A stretch of 64,000 nucleotides of DNA from an uncultured Lachnospiraceae bacterium (GCA_944376125.1 CALWBQ010000039.1:113952-177951), one strand, 5' to 3'. Shown: positions 54,196 to 62,788, counted from the first letter of the stretch. Notes: generated by a model not told the origin, from the letters alone. Program-made: numbers and translations.

Positions 54196-57100
54196 TTATA
54201 TCTCTGCAATATTGATCAATGTCAGCTTGGCCGCCCGGTTCTCCATGGAAGTGGCCAGAGCTGCAGCCGTATCCAGAGAAGTCAGAACATTGACCCCTGT
54301 TTCCACGGCATTCCTTCTGATAACAAAGCCATCCCGGCTGTGCTCTGCTCCCTGGGGCGGCGTATCGATAATCAGATCTACCTCGTGTCCCAGAACCAGA
54401 TCCAGGATATTGGGAGATTCCTGCTCCAGCTTTCTCACCTGAAGAGCCTTAATTCCGTGGGCTTTCAGGGCCTGAGCAGTCCCTCTGGTGGCAAAGATGC
54501 GGTAGCCCAGTGCCTCAAATCGCTTTGCGATTGGGATGATCTCTTCCTTGTCGCTGTCCCGGACCGTAATGATCATATTCTTATATTTAGGCAGACGGAT
54601 TCCGGCTCCCTGGAATGCCTTGTAGAGCGCTTCATTAAATGTCTTTGCGATTCCCAGACATTCGCCGGTAGACTTCATCTCCGGCCCCAGGTTTACATCT
54701 GCACCGCGAATCTTCTCAAAGGAGAATACCGGCATCTTGATGGCAATGTAATCAGCTTCTGGCTGAAGCCCCGGCTCATAGCCCATCTCCCGGATCGTGT
54801 GGCCGCAGATGATCTGGGTCGCCAGCGGAACAATCGGGATACCGGTAACTTTGCTGATGTACGGCACCGTCCGTGAGGATCTGGGGTTGACCTCGATGAT
54901 ATAGACCTTGTCCCCGTCTACGATAAACTGGATATTGATCATACCCTTCACGTGGAGAGCTTTGGCCAGCCGCTCGGTATAATCTACAATCGTCTCCTTA
55001 TTTTTCTCCGAAATGCTCTGGGCCGGATAAACAGAAATACTGTCGCCGGAATGGACTCCAGTTCTTTCAATGTGCTCCATAATTCCAGGAATTAAGATAT
55101 CCTGGCCATCGCAGATGGCGTCCACCTCGATTTCTTTTCCCATAATGTATTTATCGACCAGGATCGGATGCTCCTGGGCAATCTGGTTGATAATCCCGAT
55201 GAACTCATCAATGTCCTCATCGTTGATGGCAATCTGCATTCCCTGGCCGCCCAACACATAAGAAGGACGTACCAGAACCGGGTATCCCAGCTCTCTGGCC
55301 GCTTTTTTTGCTTCTTCCGCCGTAAAGACGGTGTGGCCTGCGGGTCTTGGAATCTGGCACTGCTCCAGAATCTCGTCAAACAGCTCCCTGTCCTCCGCCG
55401 CGTCTACGTCCTCCGCCGCGGTTCCCAGAATGGGAACTCCCATCTTCATCAGGGCCTCTGTCAGCTTGATCGCTGTCTGGCCGCCGAACTGAACCACTGC
55501 CCCGTCAGGCTTTTCAATATCTACAATACTCTCTACGTCCTCCGGGGTGAGAGGCTCAAAATACAGCTTATCCGCAATATCAAAGTCTGTGGAGACAGTC
55601 TCTGGGTTATTATTGATAATGATCGTCTCATAACCCTCTTTTTTAAATGCCCAAGTGCTGTGAACCGAGCAGAAATCGAATTCTATTCCCTGGCCGATAC
55701 GGATAGGGCCGGAGCCAAGCACCAGAACCTTTTTTCTGTCATGGGATGCCTCTGCCTCGTTCTCGCTGCCAAAGCAGGAATAGTAATACGGCGTAGCAGC
55801 CTCAAATTCCGCTGCACAGGTGTCTACCATTTTGTAGGCGGCACGGATTCCGCTGCTATAGCGCATATGTTTGATCTCTTCCTGAGGAATATGGGTCAGC
55901 CGGGAAATCACAGTATCCGGATACTCGATCCTCTTTGCCTCCTTCAGAAGCTCTTCTGGAAAAGCCAGATCCACCGGCATGCCGGACTGAATCTTTCTCC
56001 CAGCCTCCTTCAAGGCGTTCTCCAGCTCAATCAGGATCTCCAGCTTATCGATAAACCACAGATCTACCTTGGTCACATCGTGGATATGTTTAGCCGCCAC
56101 GCCGCGGCGAAGAGCTTCCGCGATCACCCAAATCCGCCTGTCATCTACCTGATGGAGCATCTCCTCCAGCTCTTCATCATTCATATATGAGAAATCGTAG
56201 GACATCAGGCAGTCCACATGCTGCTCCAGAGAGCGGATCGCCTTCATCAGCGCCCCCTCAAAATTGGTACAGATGCTCATCACCTCGCCGGTCGCCTTCA
56301 TCTGAGTCCCCAGGCTTCTTTTCGCGCTGATAAACTTGTCAAAAGGTAGGCGGGGCATTTTAACCACACAGTAATCCAGCATCGGTTCAAAGCTGGCATA
56401 GGTCTTCTGGGTCACTGCATTCTTAATCTCATCCAGGGTATAACCCAGAGCGATCTTCGCCGCCACTTTGGCGATGGGATATCCGGTGGCCTTGGAAGCC
56501 AGGGCAGACGAACGGCTGACGCGGGGATTCACCTCGATGACACAGTATTCAAAGCTGTCCGGATGAAGGGCATACTGGACATTGCAGCCGCCGGTAATCC
56601 CCAGCTCCGTGATAATGTTTAACGCTGAAGTTCTCAGCATCTGGTACTCTTTGTCCCCCAAAGTCTGGGACGGTGCCACCACGATACTGTCGCCAGTGTG
56701 GACGCCTACCGGGTCAATATTTTCCATGTTGCAGACCGTAATCACATTGCCTGCACTGTCCCGCATCACCTCATACTCAATCTCTTTCCAGCCGGCAATG
56801 CAGCGCTCTACCAGAACCTGGCCCACCCGCGACAATCTGAGGCCATTTCCCAAGATCTCGATCAGTTCTTCCTCATTGTGGGCAATTCCGCCGCCGCTTC
56901 CACCCAGAGTGTAGGCCGGGCGCAGAACCACCGGATAGCCGATGGTGTTGGTGAAGGCAATGCCGTCCTCGATCGACTCCACCACCTGGGATGGAGCTAC
57001 CGGCTCCCCGATCTTCTCCATAGTCTCTTTAAATTCCAGGCGGTCCTCCGCCTTCTTGATCGTCTGGGCAGTCGTGCCGATAAGCCGCACATTGTTGGCC

Positions 57101-57426
57101 TTTAAAAATCCGGCCTCCTCCAGCTCCATAGCCAGATTCAGTCCCGCCTGGCCCCCAAGGGTCGGCAGAACGCTGTCCGGCTTTTCTTTCAGGATCAGCT
57201 GCTCCACGACCTCCACTGTCAAAGGTTCAATGTATACCTTATCAGCGATATCTTTATCCGTCATAATGGTGGCGGGGTTAGAATTTAGCAGTACAACTTC
57301 TACGCCCTCTTCTTTCAGAGAACGGCATGCCTGTGTTCCCGCATAATCGAACTCCGCGGCCTGGCCGATCACAATCGGGCCGGAGCCAATCACTAATACC
57401 TTTTTAATTTCCGGATTTTTCGGCAT
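54196..57426 (-). CDS. carB: Carbamoyl-phosphate synthase, large subunit
   Basis: 1,076 residues with the duplicated ATP-grasp halves (~residues 1-400 and 550-930) and C-terminal allosteric MGS-like domain (~935-1076, IFATRGTAQALKAHGIKALQVRKLEQ, LIIDTPPQG). Each half starts with a conserved KKVLVIGSGPIVIGQAAEFDYAG or KKVLVLGSGPIRIGQGIEFDFCSV motif. It makes carbamoyl phosphate from bicarbonate, ammonia and two ATP. It overlaps carA by 1 bp. Confidence 0.97.
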   Translation of the reverse strand: MPKNPEIKKVLVIGSGPIVIGQAAEFDYAGTQACRSLKEEGVEVVLLNSNPATIMTDKDIADKVYIEPLTVEVVEQLILKEKPDSVLPTLGGQAGLNLAMELEEAGFLKANNVRLIGTTAQTIKKAEDRLEFKETMEKIGEPVAPSQVVESIEDGIAFTNTIGYPVVLRPAYTLGGSGGGIAHNEEELIEILGNGLRLSRVGQVLVERCIAGWKEIEYEVMRDSAGNVITVCNMENIDPVGVHTGDSIVVAPSQTLGDKEYQMLRTSALNIITELGITGGCNVQYALHPDSFEYCVIEVNPRVSRSSALASKATGYPIAKVAAKIALGYTLDEIKNAVTQKTYASFEPMLDYCVVKMPRLPFDKFISAKRSLGTQMKATGEVMSICTNFEGALMKAIRSLEQHVDCLMSYDFSYMNDEELEEMLHQVDDRRIWVIAEALRRGVAAKHIHDVTKVDLWFIDKLEILIELENALKEAGRKIQSGMPVDLAFPEELLKEAKRIEYPDTVISRLTHIPQEEIKHMRYSSGIRAAYKMVDTCAAEFEAATPYYYSCFGSENEAEASHDRKKVLVLGSGPIRIGQGIEFDFCSVHSTWAFKKEGYETIIINNNPETVSTDFDIADKLYFEPLTPEDVESIVDIEKPDGAVVQFGGQTAIKLTEALMKMGVPILGTAAEDVDAAEDRELFDEILEQCQIPRPAGHTVFTAEEAKKAARELGYPVLVRPSYVLGGQGMQIAINDEDIDEFIGIINQIAQEHPILVDKYIMGKEIEVDAICDGQDILIPGIMEHIERTGVHSGDSISVYPAQSISEKNKETIVDYTERLAKALHVKGMINIQFIVDGDKVYIIEVNPRSSRTVPYISKVTGIPIVPLATQIICGHTIREMGYEPGLQPEADYIAIKMPVFSFEKIRGADVNLGPEMKSTGECLGIAKTFNEALYKAFQGAGIRLPKYKNMIITVRDSDKEEIIPIAKRFEALGYRIFATRGTAQALKAHGIKALQVRKLEQESPNILDLVLGHEVDLIIDTPPQGAEHSRDGFVIRRNAVETGVNVLTSLDTAAALATSMENRAAKLTLINIAEI

Positions 57427-58517
57427 TATCTCTCCACCTCCATCATCTTAATAAAACGGTCAAACAAGTAGCCGGAATCCTGGGGCCCTGGGCACGCCTC
57501 CGGATGGTACTGCACTGTAAAAATATTCTTTCCTGTATACTTCAGTCCCTCATTCGTCCCATCGTTTACATTGACAAATGCGGGAACTGCAACCTTCTCA
57601 TCCAGGCTGGCTGTATCTACCGCATACCCGTGGTTCTGGGAAGAAATATAGACCCGCCCTGTCTCCAGATCCTTCACTGGGTGATTGCCTCCTCTGTGGC
57701 CGTATTTCAGCTTGTAGGTATCTGCTCCGGTTGCCAAGGCCATAAGCTGATGCCCTAGGCAGATGGCAAAGATGGGGACATCCGACTGGTAGAGCTTTTT
57801 AATCTCTTCGATTACTGCCACATTCTCCTTAGGATCCCCCGGACCGTTGCTCAGCATAATGCCGTCCGGGTTGGCCGCCAGAATCGTCTCCGCAGAGGTG
57901 TGGGCCGGATATACCGTTACTTCACAGCCTCTTTGATTCAAGGATCTGGCAATGTTCCTCTTTGCCCCCAGATCCAGCAGGGCCACCCGCTTCATTCCGT
58001 TCGCCATATCGGGATCTCCCGGAAGTGTATAGACTTCCTTCGTCGTAGTGGCATCCACCACACCGGTCACCTGGTAAGCCTTAATCCGCTGGCAGACATC
58101 GGAAAGAGAGGCATACTCTTTTGTGGTGATCATGCCGTTCATGGTTCCTTTTTCTCTTAACAATTTGGTAAGCGCTCTGGTATCAATCCCGCTGATGCCC
58201 GGAATATCATAGGATTTTAAGAAATGCTGTAAGGTATCCTCGCATCGGAAATTGCTGGGGATTCTAGAAAGTTCGCGAACAATATAACCATCTGGCCATG
58301 GACGGCTGGATTCCATATCTTCCCGACAGATGCCATAATTGCCGATCAAAGGATATGTCATGACGACGGCCTGGCCGGCATAAGAGGGATCTGTGAGAAC
58401 TTCCAGATAGCCAGTCATGGATGTATTAAATACAATCTCGCTGATGACTTCCCGTTCAGAGCCGATACTGGTCCCCGTAAATACGGTTCCATCTTCTAAT
58501 ATCAGGTATGCTTTCAT
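57426..58517 (-). CDS. carA: Carbamoyl-phosphate synthase, small subunit
   Basis: About 363 residues from ATG 58517, with AGGAAGG upstream (a longer frame to 58628 is not supported). The N-terminal CPSase small domain (AYLILEDGTVFTGTSIG, VFNTSMTGYLEVLTDPSYAGQ) precedes a class I glutaminase domain with nucleophile Cys in FAICLGHQLMALA (~251) and catalytic His/Glu in QYHPEACPGP. It delivers ammonia to CarB. First gene of carAB. Confidence 0.96.
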   Translation of the reverse strand: MKAYLILEDGTVFTGTSIGSEREVISEIVFNTSMTGYLEVLTDPSYAGQAVVMTYPLIGNYGICREDMESSRPWPDGYIVRELSRIPSNFRCEDTLQHFLKSYDIPGISGIDTRALTKLLREKGTMNGMITTKEYASLSDVCQRIKAYQVTGVVDATTTKEVYTLPGDPDMANGMKRVALLDLGAKRNIARSLNQRGCEVTVYPAHTSAETILAANPDGIMLSNGPGDPKENVAVIEEIKKLYQSDVPIFAICLGHQLMALATGADTYKLKYGHRGGNHPVKDLETGRVYISSQNHGYAVDTASLDEKVAVPAFVNVNDGTNEGLKYTGKNIFTVQYHPEACPGPQDSGYLFDRFIKMMEVER

Positions 58518-58629
58518 GTGGGGGTACCTTCCTTTCTGTGTCGTAAATGCGGGCAGCCCAGCAGCATTCGGATAGCAGCTTTTTCCTGCTCTCCGGCAGT
58601 TCTTCCGGAATTTTGCCCAAATTGACAAG

Positions 58630-58658
58630 ATTATACCGCAAAGTTAGAAATTTTTCAA
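58630..58658 (-). promoter_or_regulatory. Promoter of carAB
   Basis: On the minus strand TTGAAA (58658-58653), 17-bp spacer, TATAAT (58635-58630). The leader is ~105 nt with short inverted repeats (CCGG pairs). I cannot assign a PyrR site with confidence. Confidence 0.82.
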
Positions 58659-58750
58659 CTATTTTTTTCTGAAATCCAGACAGCACGGCTGATTTTTATA
58701 ATATCGGCCCCCAGGGACTTTCCCCGAGGGACTGGCAATCATTCTGACCA

Positions 58751-58759
58751 GATACAATA
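58751..58759 (+). promoter_or_regulatory. Sporulation-sigma-like -10 before sleC
   Basis: GATACAATA differs by one base from the mother-cell -10 patterns CATACAAT (sigma-E) and CATAnnnTA (sigma-K). AC at 58731-58732 is near the sigma-K -35 distance. It lies 35 bp upstream of the start codon. Confidence 0.35.
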
Positions 58760-58793
58760 TATTAATAATAAGCATGAAAAAAGGAGATTTCCC

Positions 58794-59738
58794 ATGAATC
58801 TTCTACGAGCTGCGCAGACTGCAGAAAACAGCTCCTCCCGGGGGCTTCTGCAGGTCAATGTGGTATCGATCCAGAATAATTTCCCCATTTCAGGCGCCTC
58901 CGTCACCATCGCCTCAAAAGCCAATCCAGAACAGATCATAGAACGGATTTCTACCAACTCATCCGGTCAGACCCAGCAGGTTTCTCTCCCCACTCCGCCC
59001 TTGGAATACAGCTTCGAGCCAGGCGGCCCCATCCCCTACTCTGAATACGTCGTCTCCGTTGAGGCGGAGGGCTTTCAGCCTTTTACCGTCACCGGCACAG
59101 AGATCCTTCCAGACTCCACCGCTATCCAGCCGATTCGCCTGACACCAAAAAATCAGCCGGAGGCAGCCGATACAGCCAACATTCCAGATCATACACTGGT
59201 CGGCGACTATCCTCCCAAAATCGCGGAGGCGGAGATCAAGCCAGTCAATGAGAGCGGGGAGATAGTCCTGAGCCGCGTCGTTGTCCCGCAGACTATCGTT
59301 GTCCATGATGGCCTTCCCTCCAACTCCAGTGCCCCCAACTATTATGTTCCCTACCGGGATTACATCAAAAATGTCGCATGCAGCGAAATTTATTCTACCT
59401 GGCCCCAGTCCACGATCGTCGCCAATGTTCTGGCCATCATGTCCTTTACTTTAAATCGGGTCTACACAGAGTGGTACCGGAATCAGGGTTATGATTTTAC
59501 CATCACATCCTCCACCGCTTTTGACCACAAATGGATCTATGACCGCAATATTTTTGAGAGTATCTCTGTGATCGTAGACGAAATCTTTGACAGCTACCTC
59601 TCCCGGCCTGGCGTCAAGCAGCCCATCCTGACGCAGTACTGTGATGGAAAGCGGGTGCAGTGCCCGGATTGGATGACCTTTTTGCAAATGGTTATAAAAC
59701 GAAACATAGGATTTCACAGAGAGCACAGTTTTCTATAA
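58794..59738 (+). CDS. sleC: SleC spore-cortex lytic enzyme, 5' part (gene split by element)
   Basis: The frame reads 295 SleC residues (58794-59678) and then 19 residues of foreign sequence to a stop. The N-terminal region (LLQVNVVSIQNNFPISGASVTI ... PYSEYVVSVEAEGFQPFTVTGTEILPDS) is the beta-sandwich-like prodomain of SleC. The SpoIID-like lytic transglycosylase domain follows (NVACSEIYSTWPQSTIVANVLAIMSFTLNRVYTEWYRNQGYDF). It breaks at CPDWMT, where family members continue with QWGS. SleC degrades spore cortex peptidoglycan at germination. AAGGAG precedes the ATG. The partner fragment is at 62321. Confidence 0.88.
   Translation: MNLLRAAQTAENSSSRGLLQVNVVSIQNNFPISGASVTIASKANPEQIIERISTNSSGQTQQVSLPTPPLEYSFEPGGPIPYSEYVVSVEAEGFQPFTVTGTEILPDSTAIQPIRLTPKNQPEAADTANIPDHTLVGDYPPKIAEAEIKPVNESGEIVLSRVVVPQTIVVHDGLPSNSSAPNYYVPYRDYIKNVACSEIYSTWPQSTIVANVLAIMSFTLNRVYTEWYRNQGYDFTITSSTAFDHKWIYDRNIFESISVIVDEIFDSYLSRPGVKQPILTQYCDGKRVQCPDWMTFLQMVIKRNIGFHREHSFL
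59674..59678. repeat. Left attachment core (attL)
   Basis: TGACC within GATTGGATGACC; the sequence to the left is sleC and to the right element. Confidence 0.75.
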
Positions 59739-59784
59739 AATAAAAATGCCTGAAAGGCCAGCTTATCTCCCGGCTCCTTCAGGC
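59735..59784 (-). terminator. Minus-strand terminator at the left end of the element
   Basis: GCCTGAA (59748-59754) pairs with TTCAGGC (59778-59784); on the minus strand an A/T tail (ATTTTTATTTTAT) follows. It would stop antisense transcripts before they enter sleC. Confidence 0.55.
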
Positions 59785-60041
59785 CCCATTGCCCTTTATT
59801 CTATCTTAATTCAGGGAACCAGAACCGGCAGTTCGCCGTGCCCTGCCCCCACCTCTGCACACTGCTATTATTATGCACGCTTTTTTTAGATCTGACAAGA
59901 GATTTTATGATTTTTTTGAAAATTCCTTATTTCCTTTAGAAAAACTTTAGCCCCAGTCCACATTTTTGTCACACCTGGCTGATATGATATCTATCAACAC
60001 CAAGGCAGAAGCCTTTTCACATAAACTTTTTCATACTCATA

Positions 60042-60072
60042 GCCGGCAGTTTCCTGCCGGCACCTCCTTTTT
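60042..60072 (+). terminator. Hairpin terminator in the element left arm
   Basis: GCCGGCAG-TTTC-CTGCCGGC followed by ACCTCCTTTTT. The rest of 59785-60164 has no coding frame I can support and may hold a small RNA. Confidence 0.65.
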
Positions 60073-60164
60073 ACTATATCTATAAGACCTGCAGGCCCGC
60101 AGAACCGCCATTCCGCGGTTAAACCTCCATTCTTTTTAAAATCACAATTTTTTTAAATTTCCTC

Positions 60165-60193
60165 TTGCTTTTTTTTTAAAACTATGATAATAT
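60165..60193 (+). promoter_or_regulatory. Promoter of tRNA-Glu
   Basis: TTGCTT (60165-60170), 17-bp spacer, TAATAT (60188-60193). Confidence 0.55.
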
Positions 60194-60209
60194 AACCAGG
60201 CTTGCTTAT

Positions 60210-60281
60210 GGCCTCATGGTCAAGCGGTCAAGACGACGCCCTCTCACGGCGTAAACCCGGGTTCGATTCCCGGTGAGGTCA
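60210..60281 (+). tRNA. tRNA-Glu (anticodon CTC), inside the element
   Basis: Acceptor GGCCTCA/TGAGGTC (one G-U), anticodon stem ACGCC/GGCGT with loop CTCTCAC (anticodon CTC, reads GAG), T arm CCGGG-TTCGATT-CCCGG. CCA not encoded. A TTCTGAAGAATCC hairpin and T-run follow. It lies between the element ends. Confidence 0.92.
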
Positions 60282-60456
60282 TTTCTGAAGAATCCTGAAA
60301 AATGGATTCTTTTTTTGTGTCCCAGGAACTATGTGCCTTATAAAACAATATGCTCCGCAGGATGCACACTCATACAAATCAGAAATTCTCCGCTAAAAAA
60401 TGGCTGCGCTCGGCGGAGTACCCGCAAGCGGATCGTTTTGTTCTTGTCCTGCCGTT

Positions 60457-60639
60457 TTATTCAGCACCTTCTGGCCGGTCCTGATTACTATCTGTTTCGT
60501 TTTCCAGGCACTCTAAAGCCTCCAGGAACTGAAGCTCCAGCCAGTTTTCCAGTTTGTTTTTCTCCTCCTCCCCCATTTCAGATGCCTTGACTTCTTTCCC
60601 CTCAGGCCCTGCCATAATCCGAAATAACCATTTTTCCAT
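60457..60639 (-). CDS. Small acidic protein of the element (candidate excision factor)
   Basis: 60 residues, Glu/Leu-rich and helical (EMGEEEKNKLENWLELQFLEALECLENE). ATG 60637-60639 has AAAGGA upstream at ~9 nt. It is the only other protein gene in the element and is transcribed away from the recombinase, with a shared 128-bp gap. I recognise no family. By position it could be a recombination directionality factor, which for large serine recombinases are small and unrelated in sequence. That is inference. Confidence 0.55.
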   Translation of the reverse strand: MEKWLFRIMAGPEGKEVKASEMGEEEKNKLENWLELQFLEALECLENETDSNQDRPEGAE

Positions 60640-60767
60640 TTTGGTTTTCCTTTATCTAGTCTTCCTATATCCTATTCACTGCACCGCAAAAAATCTCTTT
60701 CCGCTCATTCTTTTTCCTTTCTTTTCATAAATTCTGATGATGCCATCTTTCTAGGAAGGAGCACATT

Positions 60768-62303
60768 ATGTCTATCTCCGAAAGGAAATCTCCTCCTATC
60801 CGGACTGCAGCGCTATATATCCGCGTGTCCACCCATGATCAGGAGGAGCTGTCCCCTGACTCTCAGAAACGCCTTCTTTTAGATTACGCGAATACCCATC
60901 AAATTTCCGTATCAGAACAGTGGATTTTTCAGGAACACGGTGTGTCCGGCCGCAAAGCAGAGAAGCGTCCCCAATTTCAGGAAATGATCGCCCAAGCCAA
61001 ATCCCCTGCACACCCTTTTGATGCCATCCTGGTGTGGAAATTTTCCCGCTTTGCCAGAAATCAGGAAGAAAGTATTGTATACAAATCCATGCTGAAAAAC
61101 AAGTACCATGTCTCTGTCATCAGCATCTCTGAGCCCATCATTGATGGTCCCTTTGGAAGTCTAATCGAACGTATCATCGAGTGGATGGATGAGTTTTATT
61201 CCATCCGCCTGTCCGGCGATGTCGTCAGAGGAATGACAGAGAAAGCCCTGCGAGGCGGCTGCCAGTGCCGCCCTCCTCTGGGGTATTGCCTGCCTTTCCC
61301 CAAATCTCCTCTTCAGCCAGTGCCAAAGGAAGCTCAGATTATTCGCCAGATTTTCCTCTGGTACTGCAGCGATCATCTGAGTCTGGCTTCCATCGCCCGG
61401 CGGCTCAATGACTCCGGCACCAGAACCCGCCAAGGAAACCTCTTTGACAGGCGTTCCCTCTCTTACATCCTCCAAAATCCGGTCTACACCGGAAAAATCC
61501 GCTGGAACCGGACTGATAGTTCCTCCAGAACCATTCGCGATCCTTCCCAGTGGATCATCTCCCAGGGAGCTCACCCGCCGCTTATATCGGAGGAACTATT
61601 CCAACAGGCTGCAGACAGGCTGGCATTGGAAAAATCAACCGCTCATTTGCCTGGTGTGCTCCAGACTTCCAGACAAACCTCTGTCCCGCCAAAGCACTGG
61701 CTCAGCGGCCTTTTGAAATGCCCGAAATGCGGCCAAAACCTTTCTGCCTGCACCCGACACCGGAAAAGCCGCCCGGATACTCTTTACTTTCAATGCACAA
61801 ATTATCTTAAAGGACGATGCACCTGTAACTGCTATCTGCCGGAGGATGTTATAAGGGAAGGCTTTCTTGATGCCCTCAGAACTTTTTCTGACCGCCATTG
61901 CCCTGCTGGCTGCCCGAATTCCCTTCCGGAGATGAGCCATCCCCATGGCCCTGCTCTCCACGAACAAAAAAGACAGCTTCTCCAGCTCCGCCAGCAAATG
62001 TACCGCCAAATTTCCCTTGCCCGAAAGGCATATCTGTCCGGAATCGACACTTTAGAAGAATACACTCAGACCAAATCATCCCTCCAGGCAGCTCTCAGGC
62101 AGACCGAAACCGCACTGAAAGACATAGATTGTGTCCACAGGAAACCTATGCACACTGCATTCCCTGACAACCTCCCCAGCTTCCTCCTCTCCTCCTCCTA
62201 TACCAATCTGCAGAAATCGGCGGTTCTAAAGCGCATCATCCGAGAGATCATCGTCCAGAAAGAAGCCGGATGCATCGATATCTTTCTCCAGTTTCCCTTG
62301 TAG
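60768..62303 (+). CDS. Large serine recombinase (SpoIVCA-type)
   Basis: 511 residues. Resolvase catalytic domain at ~12-160 with nucleophile Ser21 in ALYIRVSTHDQ and conserved KFSRFARN (~92). A recombinase domain follows at ~175-290 (PPLGYCLP, IFLWYCSDHLSLASIARRLNDSGTRTRQG, ILQNPVYTGKIRWNR). A zinc ribbon is formed by CPKCG (~318) and the CTCNC stretch (~351), then a coiled coil (~390-450). SD AGGAAGGAG precedes the ATG. It ends 16 bp before the right att core. The same class excises skin from sigK in the mother cell. Confidence 0.93.
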   Translation: MSISERKSPPIRTAALYIRVSTHDQEELSPDSQKRLLLDYANTHQISVSEQWIFQEHGVSGRKAEKRPQFQEMIAQAKSPAHPFDAILVWKFSRFARNQEESIVYKSMLKNKYHVSVISISEPIIDGPFGSLIERIIEWMDEFYSIRLSGDVVRGMTEKALRGGCQCRPPLGYCLPFPKSPLQPVPKEAQIIRQIFLWYCSDHLSLASIARRLNDSGTRTRQGNLFDRRSLSYILQNPVYTGKIRWNRTDSSSRTIRDPSQWIISQGAHPPLISEELFQQAADRLALEKSTAHLPGVLQTSRQTSVPPKHWLSGLLKCPKCGQNLSACTRHRKSRPDTLYFQCTNYLKGRCTCNCYLPEDVIREGFLDALRTFSDRHCPAGCPNSLPEMSHPHGPALHEQKRQLLQLRQQMYRQISLARKAYLSGIDTLEEYTQTKSSLQAALRQTETALKDIDCVHRKPMHTAFPDNLPSFLLSSSYTNLQKSAVLKRIIREIIVQKEAGCIDIFLQFPL

Positions 62304-62318
62304 CCTCTGCTGTTTGGC

Positions 62319-62323
62319 TGACC
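62319..62323. repeat. Right attachment core (attR)
   Basis: TGACC within GTTTGGCTGACC; to the left lies the element and to the right sleC. Confidence 0.75.
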
Positions 62324-62704
62324 CAATGGGGTTCGATGGCTTTGGGCGAGGAAGGCTATAGTCCCATAGAAATCCTCCGCTACTTCTACGGTGACAGCAT
62401 CTACGTAAACAATGCTGAGGAAATCTCCGGCATTCCGGCCTCCTGGCCTGGCTATAACCTGACAGTCGGCTCCACCGGAGACAAAGTCCGGCAGGCCCAG
62501 GAACAGCTGGATGCCATCGCTACTATCTACACAGCTATCCCCCGGGTAAATCCCGATGGAATTTTCGGCCCTGCAACCCAGCGGGCTGTCCGGGAGTTTC
62601 AATCCGTCTTCGGCCTGCCCCAGACCGGAGTGATCGACTTTTCCACATGGTACAAAATCTCTCATATCTATGTGGCCGTCACCCAGATTGCAGAATTAAC
62701 GTAA
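62321..62704 (+). CDS. sleC: SleC spore-cortex lytic enzyme, 3' part (gene split by element)
   Basis: The frame from the ACC codon encodes 127 residues to a stop. It begins TQWGSMALGEEGYSPIEILRYFYG, the end of the SpoIID-like domain that is absent from the 5' part. A peptidoglycan-binding domain follows (LTVGSTGDKVRQAQEQL, PDGIFGPATQRAVREFQSVFGLPQTGVIDFSTWYKI). The only upstream ATG (62270) is inside the recombinase gene and lacks a ribosome site, so it is probably not translated alone. A strong terminator follows at 62740. Confidence 0.88.
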   Translation, partial: TQWGSMALGEEGYSPIEILRYFYGDSIYVNNAEEISGIPASWPGYNLTVGSTGDKVRQAQEQLDAIATIYTAIPRVNPDGIFGPATQRAVREFQSVFGLPQTGVIDFSTWYKISHIYVAVTQIAELT

Positions 62705-62739
62705 CACGGCCTTTTTTCAAAAGATTTTTTGCCCAAAGC

Positions 62740-62780
62740 GGCCGGGGAACACAGAAATGTGCGGTTCCCCGGCCTTTTCT
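62740..62780 (+). terminator. Terminator of sleC
   Basis: GGCCGGGGAAC (62740-62750) pairs with GTTCCCCGGCC (62764-62774), followed by TTTTCT. Confidence 0.88.
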
Positions 62781-62788
62781 AGGGGCTG

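Larger units (their letters stand above)
59676..62320 (+). mobile_element. Serine-recombinase element inserted in sleC (skin-like)
   Basis: A 2,645-bp segment bounded by TGACC at 59674-59678 and 62319-62323 (wider TTGG[A/C]TGACC on both sides). It carries a large serine recombinase ending 16 bp before the right junction, a tRNA-Glu, a 60-residue ORF on the other strand and several hairpins. No transfer, replication or phage genes are present. The core ACC codon is in the SleC frame on both sides, so exact excision restores one 421-codon gene. This matches the layout of the sigK skin element. Confidence 0.85.

Noticed and set aside
55168..56190. 340-codon open frame on the plus strand
   Set aside because: It is antisense to carB, lacks a ribosome site and has no recognisable domain; it reflects codon bias of carB.
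60273..60590. 105-codon plus-strand frame after tRNA-Glu
   Set aside because: Starts inside the tRNA, no ribosome site, low-quality composition; overlaps the better-supported minus-strand 60-residue ORF.
62270..62320. Independent start of the sleC 3' fragment at ATG 62270
   Set aside because: The ATG is within the recombinase gene, has no ribosome site, and the first 17 codons do not match SleC.
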